Shown: positions 19,371 through 27,955 of the stretch, piece by piece
How the letters are laid out: the number at the start of each line of letters is the position of its first letter
Position numbering within the stretch: position 1 is the stretch's first letter
Origin: JAPOUP01 sp965203255
GTDB taxonomy: Bacteria; Pseudomonadota; Alphaproteobacteria; Rhodobacterales; Rhodobacteraceae
Length of the DNA stretch: 64,000 nucleotides
Direction of reading: 5' to 3'
Assembly (NCBI GenBank): GCA_965203255.1
Contig: OZ241882.1
Coordinates: 6,200,001 to 6,264,000 of the forward strand
Position numbers and translations under genes: made by a program
The notes under the pieces: model-generated
Told to the model about the DNA's origin: nothing
The model's input: only the letters and a program-made list of their open reading frames with translations
The model's database searches: none

Positions 19371-19562
19371 TGGAGGGCCTCCTGCAGGACCCGGTGTTCC
19401 TGCGGGATTCTCCCTGAATCAGGCGGCGGTCCGGGCTCCGGCCCGGGTCTGTAGCTGTCCTTGCGGCAATTTGACGTAAAGGCTTACTTTTTTGCCAGGG
19501 CGGGTCAGTATTTTCTGGCAGTGGAGGGTGAATCGCCACCGTGGTCCCCTTATGTTCTTCCC
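19371..19562. other. Spacer after the RTX gene
   Basis: Contains short inverted motifs just after the RTX stop but no convincing terminator. No gene. Confidence 0.4.
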
Positions 19563-19784
19563 ATGCCGAGCCGATTGAAAGACAACCTCCCCATGTCTCG
19601 CCAAGAGTCCTGGAAGTTTCTACCGGACGAAGGCGCCTCCGCAAGGCACCTTGCGAAGCTGCGCTGGGGAAGGGCTTCAACTGCCCCGCCTGCGGCGGGA
19701 CGAGGGGCTGGGAGCCGAGGGGGAGCGCTGCCGCCGGGACTGCGCGGAATGCAGGCGCCAGACGTCGGTGACCTTACAGCAGCC
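19563..19784 (+). pseudogene. IS1595-type transposase, N-terminal zinc-ribbon fragment
   Basis: Two frames together read MSRQESWKFLPDEG, LAKLRWG, GFNCPACGGTRGWEPRG, then ERCRRDCAECRRQTSVT: the CxxC...CxxC zinc ribbon that opens IS1595-family transposases, with a shift near 19670 and another near 19725. It breaks off around 19784, shortly before the IS110 element. The catalytic domain is absent. Confidence 0.6.
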
Positions 19785-19891
19785 CGCACTTTTGTCGCTG
19801 ATCCTATTCCCGCCTCCGCACGCCGAGCGTGTCGCGCCTCTGGTCCTCGCCGAGGGCGTCGCGCACCTGTATGGCCCGGTTCAGCCGCTCC
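19785..19891. other. Unassigned left flank of IS110 copy 1
   Basis: This 107 bp is unrelated to the IS630 sequence that flanks the same end of IS110 copy 2, so the IS630 that presumably surrounded copy 1 has lost its 3' half here. Confidence 0.45.
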
Positions 19892-20017
19892 AGATGCCAT
19901 GGGACGGGCCGCCGTTTGCCTTCGCGGGTGATTCGGTGCAGGGTGTTGACAGGAAGACAGCATGTTGTGGCGGGGGGCCGCGAGACGGCAACCCCCGCCG
20001 AGTGAAAGGAGAGAAAG

Positions 20018-21235
20018 ATGACTGATTCGAAAACCCCTTTCGAGGGGAACGTTACCACGGTCTACGCGGCTCTGGAAGTGAGCGGCAGGAGCTGGATCCT
20101 CGCGGTGGGCGATCCGTCCGACACGTCGAGGGCCGGCATCCACAGGCTGGCGCCGCAGGACGTTGATGGGCTCCTGGGCAGGCTCGGGCGGGCGCGGGAG
20201 CGGGCGGCGACCGGCGGCGATGTCCGGGTGATGCTTGTGTACGAGGCCGGTTACGAGGGCTTCTGGCTGGCCCGGCGGCTGGAGGGGGAGGATGTCGAGG
20301 TGGTTGTCTGCGACCCCGCGAGCCTCGAGGTGGTGCGGAGGAAAAAGAAGGTGAAGACGGACCGGATCGACGCCCGCCGGATGGTCCGGGCGCTCAGGGC
20401 GTGGGACGGCGGCGACCGGGACGCGATGTCGCGGGTGCGTGTGCCAACGGTCGCGGAGGAGGACAGGAAGCGGCTGCTGCGCCGGCGGGAGCGTCTGGTG
20501 CAGGAGCGCCGCCGCCTCTCGAACTCCGTCGACGGGCTCCTGAGGCTGCACGGGGTGTTGGCCGGGGATCCGGCGCGGCCGGGGTTCCGTGAGCGGCTCG
20601 GCGGGATGGAGACCGGCTACGGGGAGCCGCTGCCGCCGGAGCTGCTGGCCGAGATCAAGGGCATCCTCGACCGGCTGGAGCTGGTGCGCGCGGAACTCAA
20701 GGCTGTCGAGGCGAGGAAGATGGAGATGCTGGAGGCGTCGGCCCGGGCCCTCGACGGCCTCCGCGCGGACGCCGCCGGGAAGGAGGCCGCTCCGCCCGTT
20801 GACAGACCGCGGGCGGCGCCGGCGGACGCCCACCACGCGGCGACGCTGGTCCGGCTGCGCGGGATCGGCCCGAACGACGCGCTGATGCTGGGCGGCGAGC
20901 TCTTCTACCGGGAGCTGCGCAACCGGCGGCAGCTGGCCAGCCTCGCGGGCCTGGCGCCGGTGCCCTTCGCGAGCGGGGGCGTCGACAACGACCAGGGGAT
21001 CAGCAAGGCGGGCGGCGCGATGCTGCGAAAGCACCTGGTGCAGATGGCCTGGCGCTGGCTGCGCCACCAGCCCGACAGCGCCCTCTCGGCGTGGTTCCGG
21101 GATTACGTGAGCGCCCGCGACGGACGTTCGCGCAGGCGGGGGATCGTGGCGCTGGCCCGTAAGCTTCTGGTGGCGCTGTGGAGGTTCGCCACCACCGGCC
21201 TGGTGCCGGAGGGCGCCGTCCTGTCGCAGGCCTGA
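20018..21235 (+). CDS. IS110-family transposase, copy 1
   Basis: 405 residues. The N-terminal DEDD (RuvC-like) domain spans about 14-170, with candidate acidic residues E19 in YAALEVSG, E81 in LVYEAGYEG and the D115-R-I-D118-A-R segment. The C-terminal Transposase_20 domain contains RLRGIGPNDALMLGGEL and the conserved serine region LAPVPFASGG. ATG at 20018 follows AAAGGAGAGAAAG. The frame is open and the protein looks active. An IS110 enzyme recombines a circular intermediate into a short target guided by an element-encoded bridge RNA; here the larger noncoding end is downstream of the gene, as in the IS1111 group. Confidence 0.92.
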   Translation: MTDSKTPFEGNVTTVYAALEVSGRSWILAVGDPSDTSRAGIHRLAPQDVDGLLGRLGRARERAATGGDVRVMLVYEAGYEGFWLARRLEGEDVEVVVCDPASLEVVRRKKKVKTDRIDARRMVRALRAWDGGDRDAMSRVRVPTVAEEDRKRLLRRRERLVQERRRLSNSVDGLLRLHGVLAGDPARPGFRERLGGMETGYGEPLPPELLAEIKGILDRLELVRAELKAVEARKMEMLEASARALDGLRADAAGKEAAPPVDRPRAAPADAHHAATLVRLRGIGPNDALMLGGELFYRELRNRRQLASLAGLAPVPFASGGVDNDQGISKAGGAMLRKHLVQMAWRWLRHQPDSALSAWFRDYVSARDGRSRRRGIVALARKLLVALWRFATTGLVPEGAVLSQA

Positions 21236-21601
21236 GAGCGGGAGGGCAACGGAACAACGGAACAACGGAACACCCGGGCGGCCCGACGGGGCCTCCGGGG
21301 AACCCGGGCAGGGCGTGTGACCGTGCAGGGGCCTGGTTCGCCGCAGGAAGCGGCACCGTTCATTCCGGATGGGTCCCGCCCCCCCCGGAACGTCGCACCG
21401 CCCGAATCGGGCATAATGGTCACGGGGCCGGCACCGGCCAACCGAACCGGATAAGAGGCTGGACGCGTCGTTGAGCGCGTCATGGAACCGCGACGTTCTG
21501 TCTGGACTTCCCCGGTGGCACGGAAGCCGCCCCCCCGACGGAGGGAGGGACGCCGATGTGAGGTTTTGAAAAAGGGCACTTGACCTGTAAGGTCTCATAA
21601 G
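21236..21601 (+). ncRNA. Candidate bridge-RNA region of IS110 copy 1 (right noncoding end)
   Basis: 366 bp without a coding frame, highly structured. It starts with three tandem AACGGAAC units (21248-21271), continues with GC-rich potential stems, and ends with GACC-TGTAA-GGTC (about 21582-21594) before the boundary. In IS110 relatives the guide RNA is encoded in the longer noncoding end, which makes this the place to look. The RNA itself is inferred; no promoter or loops complementary to the target were proven. Confidence 0.35.
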
Positions 21602-22044
21602 AGCCCCTGCCGGACCGTCCCCTCCGGGATGCTTTCGACGGCCTCCAGCCCGCCGAGCCTGTCGCCGGGCAGCCGCAGCGCCCGGCGCGCGTGCCCCTCG
21701 GGGGGCTCGGAGCAGGCCAGCATCGCCAGCCTCGTCTGGCCCCCGCCGTCCAGCACGGGCCTCCTGCTGCTGGCCTGCCCCTTCCTCTCCAGAGCCGCCT
21801 CCAGGCCTTCCAGCACGAACCGCCTGCGGGCCCGCCCGCCCGTCGAGGCCCCGGCCCCGAGGACGTCCGCCATGTCGGCGTCATCGCGTCCGCCGCCGTC
21901 GCGGCCGGTGTCCGCCAGAAGGAGGATGCGCCCCCGCCGGCGCCGCGTCACCGACCCCTTTCCGCCGTCGACGGTCCCCTGCGGGAGCGCCCGCCCGCCA
22001 CCGTCCAGCCTTGCGTGACATATTCTCTTTCCGCCTCTGCCCAT
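21602..22044 (-). pseudogene. IS630 transposase, copy A, N-terminal half only
   Basis: Starts at ATG 22044 (MGRGGKRICHARLDGG). It carries the HTH region (RRRRGRILLLADTG, DADMADVLGAGAS, FVLEGLEAALERKG) and ends at VRQGL where the IS110 interrupts. This copy retains the HTH sequence that IS630 copy B has lost, so the two copies had diverged before or independently of the IS110 insertions. No DDE domain remains. Confidence 0.75.
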
Positions 22045-22189
22045 AGCCTGCCCCTTCCCGGTGCCCCCCGGAACCGCCAGCGGACATCCGCCCGATCCGG
22101 AAGGCCTGTTGGTTGCTGTTGCGGCGGGTATAAGGTATCAGGTGGGACAGGGCAGGCGTCCCGGCGTCACTTCAACACGGGCGGGATAC
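21602..22189 (-). mobile_element. IS630-family element, copy A: 5' half
   Basis: The outer end reads, from the TA at 22190-22191 inward, GTATCCCGCCCGTGTTG, the same terminal repeat as IS630 copy B. The inner end is IS110 copy 1. The 3' half of this IS630 is not present on the far side of the IS110, so a deletion or rearrangement removed it. The element inserted at a TA inside the end of the lipoprotein gene 22172-23131. Confidence 0.75.
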
Positions 22190-23131
22190 TAGGATGTTCG
22201 AGGCTTCGAAAACGCCAGCGGCTTCGTGCTGGCTTGGTCCATACAGACCACCCTTGATGCTGGACTGGCCTGTGCCGCTCGCGAAACGTCCATCGGCGCT
22301 TACGGGAATGTTGGTGAATCGTACGTGCTCGACGCTATGGGCCGCCAGCCGCTTTATATCGACGATATTGCTGAATGTCGCGTCCATCTGCATCCTTGCT
22401 GGCCTGTAGACAAGCTCAACATCGCCCTGAAGCTGGTGGTTGGACCGGCTGCCTGTGGCAGGCGTACCTGTCATGATTCCTCGCCAGGTTGCGCTGGCTG
22501 ACGGCCGCGCTCCCGACAAATCACCGGCCGCGTAGCCCATCCTGGCTCTGAACTCCACGGGAATGCGGCGGCCTTGAACCGGCGCCTGTACCTCTCCCTC
22601 CATATGGATGATGATGAACCCACTATGGTTCATCCAGGATCCGAACGCCTTGGTGTCCGCGGCGCCCAGCTGCGGATCCGTGTAGCGACCACTGGCCCGG
22701 ATGGACGTAACGCCGTGGCGCGTGCCCAGGATCTCCACATTGCCTAAAGTGAACCAGGATCGCTCCCGCGCTTCAGCGATGCTGATCGTATCGGACAGCC
22801 CTGTCTCGCGGTGCGTGTACGTACAGGATGTATAGGAACAATTGGCCTCTAGAGCGAAGGACAGGGTGACGGGAGACGTCACATTATAGTGGATGGACGT
22901 CAGATCGAACCTGTCCGCGGACGCCGCCACATCGGGAAGCCGCTGGTCCTGGGTCGCGGCTGTCTCCGTAGGCGCCTGCGCCTGCGTCAACGCCCGTATG
23001 GAGCGGATATGCGTTGGTGTCTCCGTGCCAGGCAATCCCGTCACCCGCACGTCCGGTGATTTTGGACCGCCACCACCACCGCAGGCGGACAGAACCACGA
23101 GAGCACATAGAATTCCACTTGACCGCCGCAT
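22172..23131 (-). CDS. Surface lipoprotein of the transferrin-binding-protein-B-like barrel family
   Basis: 319 residues. The signal peptide ends in a lipobox LSAC with cysteine 17, followed by a poly-glycine spacer. The C-terminal half is beta-rich and ends with GGLYGPSQHEAAGVFEASN, the signature stretch of TbpB-type C-lobe barrels and Slam-exported lipoproteins. ATG 23131 follows AAAGGGAG at good spacing. The last residues (from about I314) are encoded by the end of the IS630 element, which supplies the stop at 22172-22174; homologous proteins usually end with a few more residues of GAFGA type, so this one is slightly truncated and altered. The ligand is unknown; iron or another nutrient is usual in the family. 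Confidence 0.68.
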   Translation of the reverse strand: MRRSSGILCALVVLSACGGGGGPKSPDVRVTGLPGTETPTHIRSIRALTQAQAPTETAATQDQRLPDVAASADRFDLTSIHYNVTSPVTLSFALEANCSYTSCTYTHRETGLSDTISIAEARERSWFTLGNVEILGTRHGVTSIRASGRYTDPQLGAADTKAFGSWMNHSGFIIIHMEGEVQAPVQGRRIPVEFRARMGYAAGDLSGARPSASATWRGIMTGTPATGSRSNHQLQGDVELVYRPARMQMDATFSNIVDIKRLAAHSVEHVRFTNIPVSADGRFASGTGQSSIKGGLYGPSQHEAAGVFEASNILVSRPC

Positions 23132-23209
23132 CGCCGCTCCCTTTCACTGAAATTCGCTGGCTTCGCCCTATCAAGTGAATGGCGGCAACGCAACCGACTG
23201 CCCGGAGCG
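23132..23209. other. Upstream region of the lipoprotein gene
   Basis: Only 78 bp separate the lipoprotein start from the 162-bp miniature element. No Fur-type or other operator was recognised. Confidence 0.4.
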
Positions 23210-23371
23210 GGATGTAGCCCAGGATTCCTCTCAAGCTGCTGCGACCTGATGGGTGTAGCCGAAGATTTTTGACTCCTGTCCACTTTCTTTCCATTTTTCT
23301 GACCCATGGTCCTGCAGCGCGTGCCGGGCGGATCAACCCTCCGGGGCATTACAAGAATCCTGGGCTACACC
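23210..23371. mobile_element. Miniature inverted-repeat element, 162 bp
   Basis: Perfect 15-bp inverted repeats TGTAGCCCAGGATTC (23213-23227) and GAATCCTGGGCTACA (23355-23369) close to both ends. A 9-bp direct repeat CCCGGAGCG flanks it (23201-23209 and 23372-23380). It has no coding capacity. A second element with the same terminal motif and its own 9-bp flanking repeat is at 33325-33466. It should need a transposase from elsewhere to move; none in the window is assigned to it. Confidence 0.7.
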
Positions 23372-23392
23372 CCCGGAGCGACCTGACGGGCG

Positions 23393-23503
23393 GAGATGGA
23401 ATTGACGGGCTGTTGGGGATCCAATCAGCTTTCCGGACCCACTGTCGGAGTAGTGGTATACGGGATCATTGGTCGGGTGACGGCTAGGCAGTGGGCGGCC
23501 CTA
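23393..23503 (+). pseudogene. D-2-hydroxyacid dehydrogenase, 5' part (NAD-binding loop), split by IS630
   Basis: In frame: TVGVVVYGIIGRVTARQWAAL, the nucleotide-binding beta-alpha-beta of D-2-hydroxyacid dehydrogenases with the first glycine of GxGxxG already lost. The last codon CTA contains the TA at which IS630 copy B inserted. The reading frame continues on the far side at 26349 as GAKVPICD. The gene's N-terminal catalytic part upstream is not recognisable; the miniature element lies just before. Confidence 0.72.
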
Positions 23504-23950
23504 GTATCCCGTCCGTGTTGAAGTGACGCCGGGATGCCTGTCCTGTCCCACCTGATCCCGTATACTGGCCGCAACAACAACCGACAGACCTTCCGGATCG
23601 GGCGGATGTCCGCTGGCGGTTCCGGTGGGGGGCACCGGGAGGCGGCAGGCAACGGGCACAGGTGGAAAGAGGATCTATCACGTAAGGCTGGACGACGGTG
23701 GCGGACGCGATGACGCCGACATCGCGGACGTCCCCGAGGCCGGGGGCCTGGAGGCGGCGCTGGAGAGGAAGGAGCAGGCCAGCAGCAGGAAGCCCGTGCT
23801 GGACGGCGGGGGCCAGGCGAGGCCGGCGATGCTGGCCTGCTCGGATCTCCCCGAGGGGCACGCGCGCCGGACGCTGCGGCTGCCCGGCGACAGGCTCGGC
23901 GGGCTGGAGGTCGTCGACAGCATCCCGGAGGGGACGGTCCGGCAGGGGCT

Positions 23951-25659
23951 CTTATGAGACCTTACAGGTCAAGTGCCCTTTTTCAAAACCTCACATCGGC
24001 GTCCCTCCCTCCGTCGGGGGGCGGCTTCCGTGCCACCGGGGAAGTCCAGACAGAACGTCGCGGTTCCATGACGCGCTCAACGACGCGTCCAGCCTCTTAT
24101 CCGGTTCGGTTGGCCGGTGCCGGCCCCGTGACCATTATGCCCGATTCGGGCGGTGCGACGTTCCGGGGGGGGCGGGACCCATCCGGAATGAACGGTGCCG
24201 CTTCCTGCGGCGAACCAGGCCCCTGCACGGTCACACGCCCTGCCCGGGTTCCCCGGAGGCCCCGTCGGGCCGCCCGGGTGTTCCGTTGTTCCGTTGTTCC
24301 GTTGCCCTCCCGCTCTCAGGCCTGCGACAGGACGGCGCCCTCCGGCACCAGGCCGGTGGTGGCGAACCTCCACAGCGCCACCAGAAGCTTACGGGCCAGC
24401 GCCACGATCCCCCGCCTGCGCGAACGTCCGTCGCGGGCGCTCACGTAATCCCGGAACCACGCCGAGAGGGCGCTGTCGGGCTGGTGGCGCAGCCAGCGCC
24501 AGGCCATCTGCACCAGGTGCTTTCGCAGCATCGCGCCGCCCGCCTTGCTGATCCCCTGGTCGTTGTCGACGCCCCCGCTCGCGAAGGGCACCGGCGCCAG
24601 GCCCGCGAGGCTGGCCAGCTGCCGCCGGTTGCGCAGCTCCCGGTAGAAGAGCTCGCCGCCCAGCATCAGCGCGTCGTTCGGGCCGATCCCGCGCAGCCGG
24701 ACCAGCGTCGCCGCGTGGTGGGCGTCCGCCGGCGCCGCCCGCGGTCTGTCAACGGGCGGAGCGGCCTCCTTCCCGGCGGCGTCCGCGCGGAGGCCGTCGA
24801 GGGCCCGGGCCGACGCCTCCAGCATCTCCATCTTCCTCGCCTCGACAGCCTTGAGTTCCGCGCGCACCAGCTCCAGCCGGTCGAGGATGCCCTTGATCTC
24901 GGCCAGCAGCTCCGGCGGCAGCGGCTCCCCGTAGCCGGTCTCCATCCCGCCGAGCCGCTCACGGAACCCCGGCCGCGCCGGATCCCCGGCCAACACCCCG
25001 TGCAGCCTCAGGAGCCCGTCGACGGAGTTCGAGAGGCGGCGGCGCTCCTGCACCAGACGCTCCCGCCGGCGCAGCAGCCGCTTCCTGTCCTCCTCCGCGA
25101 CCGTTGGCACACGCACCCGCGACATCGCGTCCCGGTCGCCGCCGTCCCACGCCCTGAGCGCCCGGACCATCCGGCGGGCGTCGATCCGGTCCGTCTTCAC
25201 CTTCTTTTTCCTCCGCACCACCTCGAGGCTCGCGGGGTCGCAGACAACCACCTCGACATCCTCCCCCTCCAGCCGCCGGGCCAGCCAGAAGCCCTCGTAA
25301 CCGGCCTCGTACACAAGCATCACCCGGACATCGCCGCCGGTCGCCGCCCGCTCCCGCGCCCGCCCGAGCCTGCCCAGGAGCCCATCAACGTCCTGCGGCG
25401 CCAGCCTGTGGATGCCGGCCCTCGACGTGTCGGACGGATCGCCCACCGCGAGGATCCAGCTCCTGCCGCTCACTTCCAGAGCCGCGTAGACCGTGGTAAC
25501 GTTCCCCTCGAAAGGGGTTTTCGAATCAGTCATCTTTCTCTCCTTTCACTCGGCGGGGGTTGCCGTCTCGCGGCCCCCCGCCACAACATGCTGTCTTCCT
25601 GTCAACACCCTGCACCGAATCACCCGCGAAGGCAAACGGCGGCCCGTCCCATGGCATCT
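23951..25659 (-). mobile_element. IS110-family element, copy 2
   Basis: Inverted copy of 19892-21601, identical as far as could be checked by eye, inserted in IS630 copy B after the codons for VRQGL. Both flanks are IS630 sequence, which fixes the insertion point: ...GGGGCT | CTTATGAGAC... on one side and ...GATGCCAT / CTGAAAG... on the other, with CT as a possible shared core dinucleotide. Confidence 0.85.
24316..25533 (-). CDS. IS110-family transposase, copy 2
   Basis: 405 residues, the same protein as the one at 20018-21235, so the two copies are recent. Domains as in copy 1: N-terminal DEDD domain, C-terminal Transposase_20 domain with the conserved serine region near FASGG. ATG 25533 is preceded by AAAGGAGAGAAAG. 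The 366-bp right noncoding end with the tandem AACGGAAC units is repeated here at 23951-24315. Confidence 0.92.
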   Translation of the reverse strand: MTDSKTPFEGNVTTVYAALEVSGRSWILAVGDPSDTSRAGIHRLAPQDVDGLLGRLGRARERAATGGDVRVMLVYEAGYEGFWLARRLEGEDVEVVVCDPASLEVVRRKKKVKTDRIDARRMVRALRAWDGGDRDAMSRVRVPTVAEEDRKRLLRRRERLVQERRRLSNSVDGLLRLHGVLAGDPARPGFRERLGGMETGYGEPLPPELLAEIKGILDRLELVRAELKAVEARKMEMLEASARALDGLRADAAGKEAAPPVDRPRAAPADAHHAATLVRLRGIGPNDALMLGGELFYRELRNRRQLASLAGLAPVPFASGGVDNDQGISKAGGAMLRKHLVQMAWRWLRHQPDSALSAWFRDYVSARDGRSRRRGIVALARKLLVALWRFATTGLVPEGAVLSQA

Positions 25660-26346
25660 GAAAGAAACGACATCAAGCCCTGGAGGGACCAGTGCCGGTG
25701 CATCCCGCCGAAAGGGAGCGCCGAATCCGTCCGCGCCATGGAGGACGTCCCGAGACCTGCAGCCGCGAGTACGACGACGGCACCCCGGAGCGGCGGACGG
25801 GGGAGACACGGACGCCGCTGCCTGTGCGGCCCGGACAGCCGGCCGCATACGGCTCCGGGCACGGGCGCAACGGCACCGCGGACCTGTTCATGGTCCACCC
25901 CCCCCCGCTGGAGGCGTGGCGCCGCGTGAAGGTCACCGACCGCCGCAGGAGGCGGGACTTCGCAAGGCTGCCCGCCGACATCGCCGACGTCCATTTTCCG
26001 GACAGGAAAACCGTCCCCGTGATGGACAGCCCGACACCCACAGGCTGTCGACCCTCCACCAGACGTCCGGGCCGGCGGAGGCGTCGCGGCCCGCGGACCG
26101 CTTCGAGGTCCACCACACGCCGAGGCACGGGAGCTGGCTTAACATGGCGGAGACCGGGACAGACGTCCTCTCCCGGCAGTGCCTCGACCGGCGGATCCCG
26201 GACCGGGAGGCGATGGTGCGGGAGGCCGGCGCCTGGCAGGCGCACCGCAACCCGTCGGCGAAGCCGGTCGACTGGTGCTTCAGGACCGGGGACGCCCGCG
26301 TGAAACTGAAGTCCCTCTATCCGTCACAACAATAAGGTCGTGATAC

Positions 26347-26807
26347 TAGGTGCCAAAGTGCCAATCTGTGATACTACAATCGATAGTAAGAATGGCGTGG
26401 AGCTGGGCGAATTGCTTGCCACTTCGGATATCGTCACGCTGCACGTGCCTATTTAGGACGGTACCGGAGGGCTGTTCGGCAGGAAGGAGATCGGCTTGGT
26501 GACGCCGGGAGTAATTCTCGTAAACGCCTTGTGCGAGGCCAGATTGCGGACGAGGCGGCGCTAGTGGAGGCGCAGGAGGCTTAGTGGGACGATGGCGGAC
26601 GTCTATTCGACTGTGCCGCTTGCTTTCAAAAATCCGCTATAGACCGTGTGCGCGACAACGACGATGCGCGTGATTTTGACGCCGCACATTGCTGGAGTTA
26701 CCCGACAGGCATGAGCAAGCCTGTTTGCGGCGGCTTGGAACTACATTGTTTGGGTGCCCCTGCAGGGAGAGCCTGCACGGCACGTGACCAACGGGATTTG
26801 GGTATGA
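26347..26807 (+). pseudogene. D-2-hydroxyacid dehydrogenase, 3' part, split from its 5' part by IS630
   Basis: Continues the frame broken at 23503: GAKVPICDTTIDSKNG, ELLATSDIVTLHVPI, a TAG, DGTGGLFGRKEIG, TPGVILVN, then after frame breaks VILTPHIAGVTRQA (histidine of the catalytic triad), a TGA, and AAWNYIVWVPLQGEPARHV to a TGA at 26805-26807. Clear C-terminal two thirds of a D-2-hydroxyacid (phosphoglycerate-type) dehydrogenase. Three in-frame stops plus at least one shift show decay beyond the IS630 insertion. Confidence 0.78.
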
Positions 26808-26989
26808 GTGCCAATGATAACGGCGTGTCAGGAAGGGACAGTAATTTGGCTGAATGAACGATGGATTTGGGCGTCGCCTAGCATGGAACTTGGCCGGGAT
26901 CGTTCAGGTGCTGTGCCACTGAATTCCAGCATCTAAAGTACGCGAATTGAAGTGGACTGCGACTGCAACTTCAAGCGAGTGCGTTAGGA

Positions 26990-27955
26990 TCAAAGCCGCA
27001 GGATCCGCCTTGCGTTGCCTGAGAATATCGCGTCTCGCGTCGCGTTCTTGATGGGTGCCTGTCGCAACCAGTCGACTCCAAGCTTGTTATCCGCGTAGGG
27101 CCAATCAACAGCGAAGAGGATTCGATCTGGCTCAAGCATCTTGAGGCAGAGCAACAATGCTTCGTCAGCGAAGAATCCGCTGGTGGTGATCCAGAAGTTA
27201 TGGCGGAACGAGGCGTCGAAGCCAGTTAGCGTCGTCCTGCTTCGGCTTAGACTCTCGGCGATCCGCGGCATCCAAAACGGCAGGGCCTCGCCCAAGTGGC
27301 CGAGAATGATCCTGAGGTCCGGATGCTGTTCGAACACGCCCGAGAGGATCAGCCGGATGGCTTGGGTGCCGGTCTCAACTCCGAAGCCCCATGCGGCCGT
27401 CGTGAACATCGGGTGGGATTCATCGTACGGCGCGTAGTAGCGGGCCGTTACGACATTGTCGGGCCGTGCTGGGTGGAGATAGATCGGAACGTCCAGTTTC
27501 TCGGCGCGAGCGAAGATCGGCCAATAGGCCTTGCCATCGATCATCTCGCCGCGACTCATTCCGTGAACCATCGCGCCCTTGAGGCCAAGCTCCTCTACCG
27601 CTCGCTGAAGCTCGTCCGCCGCCATCTGGGGCAGCATTGTGGGAATCATTGCGAAGCCCTGAAATCGGTTTGGTGTTTCGGCAATTACCTTCGCAAGCGC
27701 ATCGTTAACGGACTGGCAAGCCGTAATCGCGACGTCTTCCGCAAGTCGCTGGCTGCCCGGAGACTGGTGAGACAGGACTTGCATGTCGATTCCCGCCCTG
27801 TCCATTTCTTCGATCCTGATGCCGACGAAGTCGTAGAGCCTGTCTAGGAGAGGTTTGGGCTGATGGAGTGTCGCGGGGGTGAAATGCGCCGTTAGCGCAT
27901 TGTGCAAGAAGTGCTCTTCAACTGCGATGATCTTGTGACTATCATTCTGCGCCAT
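26990..27955 (-). CDS. Amidohydrolase-2 family protein, gamma-resorcylate/dihydroxybenzoate decarboxylase type
   Basis: 321 residues of the metal-dependent TIM-barrel amidohydrolase-2 (ACMSD-like) family. Candidate ligands follow the pattern of non-oxidative aromatic decarboxylases: E13-E14-H15 in VEEHF, H161 in YLHP, H220 in GHLGE and D284 in FAVDWPYAD. The order EEHF... YLHP... GHLGE... DWP and the late NARRI tail match gamma-resorcylate decarboxylases closely. It may remove or add CO2 on a hydroxybenzoate-like acid in the cytoplasm, but related lactonases share the fold. Start ATG 27955 behind GAGG. Stand-alone gene; the dead dehydrogenase convergent to it may once have belonged to the same pathway. 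Confidence 0.78.
   Translation of the reverse strand: MAQNDSHKIIAVEEHFLHNALTAHFTPATLHQPKPLLDRLYDFVGIRIEEMDRAGIDMQVLSHQSPGSQRLAEDVAITACQSVNDALAKVIAETPNRFQGFAMIPTMLPQMAADELQRAVEELGLKGAMVHGMSRGEMIDGKAYWPIFARAEKLDVPIYLHPARPDNVVTARYYAPYDESHPMFTTAAWGFGVETGTQAIRLILSGVFEQHPDLRIILGHLGEALPFWMPRIAESLSRSRTTLTGFDASFRHNFWITTSGFFADEALLLCLKMLEPDRILFAVDWPYADNKLGVDWLRQAPIKNATRDAIFSGNARRILRL

Larger units (their letters stand above)
19892..21601 (+). mobile_element. IS110-family element, copy 1
   Basis: 1710 bp repeated in inverted orientation at 23951-25659 with no difference found by eye. Boundaries were set from where the two copies' left flanks diverge and where IS630 sequence resumes on the right. No terminal inverted repeats; a short subterminal pair ATG[G/A]GAC is seen at both ends. 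The left noncoding end is about 126 bp and the right about 366 bp. A short right flank shared with copy 2 (an IS630 transposase reading frame, broken after VRQGL) shows the same insertion point in two diverged IS630 copies. Confidence 0.85.
23652..26335 (+). pseudogene. IS630 transposase, copy B, split by IS110 and frameshifted
   Basis: The 5' part is 23652-23950 (start codon mutated to ACG; about 50 codons of the HTH region missing compared with copy A). The 3' part, from 25660, reads RNDIKPWRDQCRCIPPK, then in another frame TGETRTPLPVRPGQPAAY and RRVKVTDRRRRRDFARLPAD with VHFPD, and after another shift HHTPRHGSWLNMAETGTD, RQCLDRRIPDREAM and DARVKLKSLYPS. These are the successive parts of the IS630 DDE domain. 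At least two frameshifts besides the insertion show it is dead. Confidence 0.82.
23504..26346 (+). mobile_element. IS630-family element, copy B, with IS110 copy 2 inserted
   Basis: Ends GTATCCCGTCCGTGTTG at 23504 and, on the other strand, GTATCACGACCTTATTG at 26346, flanked by TA on both sides (23502-23503, 26347-26348), the usual IS630 target duplication. Without the IS110 it would be about 1.13 kb, a normal IS630 size. Removing it with one TA rejoins the dehydrogenase frame exactly. Confidence 0.85.

Noticed and set aside
19550..21598. A 682-codon minus-strand open frame across the IS110 gene, and its 743-codon counterpart at 23698-25929
   Set aside because: Both are antisense to the IS110 transposase in high-GC sequence and show no family features; the sense protein is a clear IS110 enzyme.
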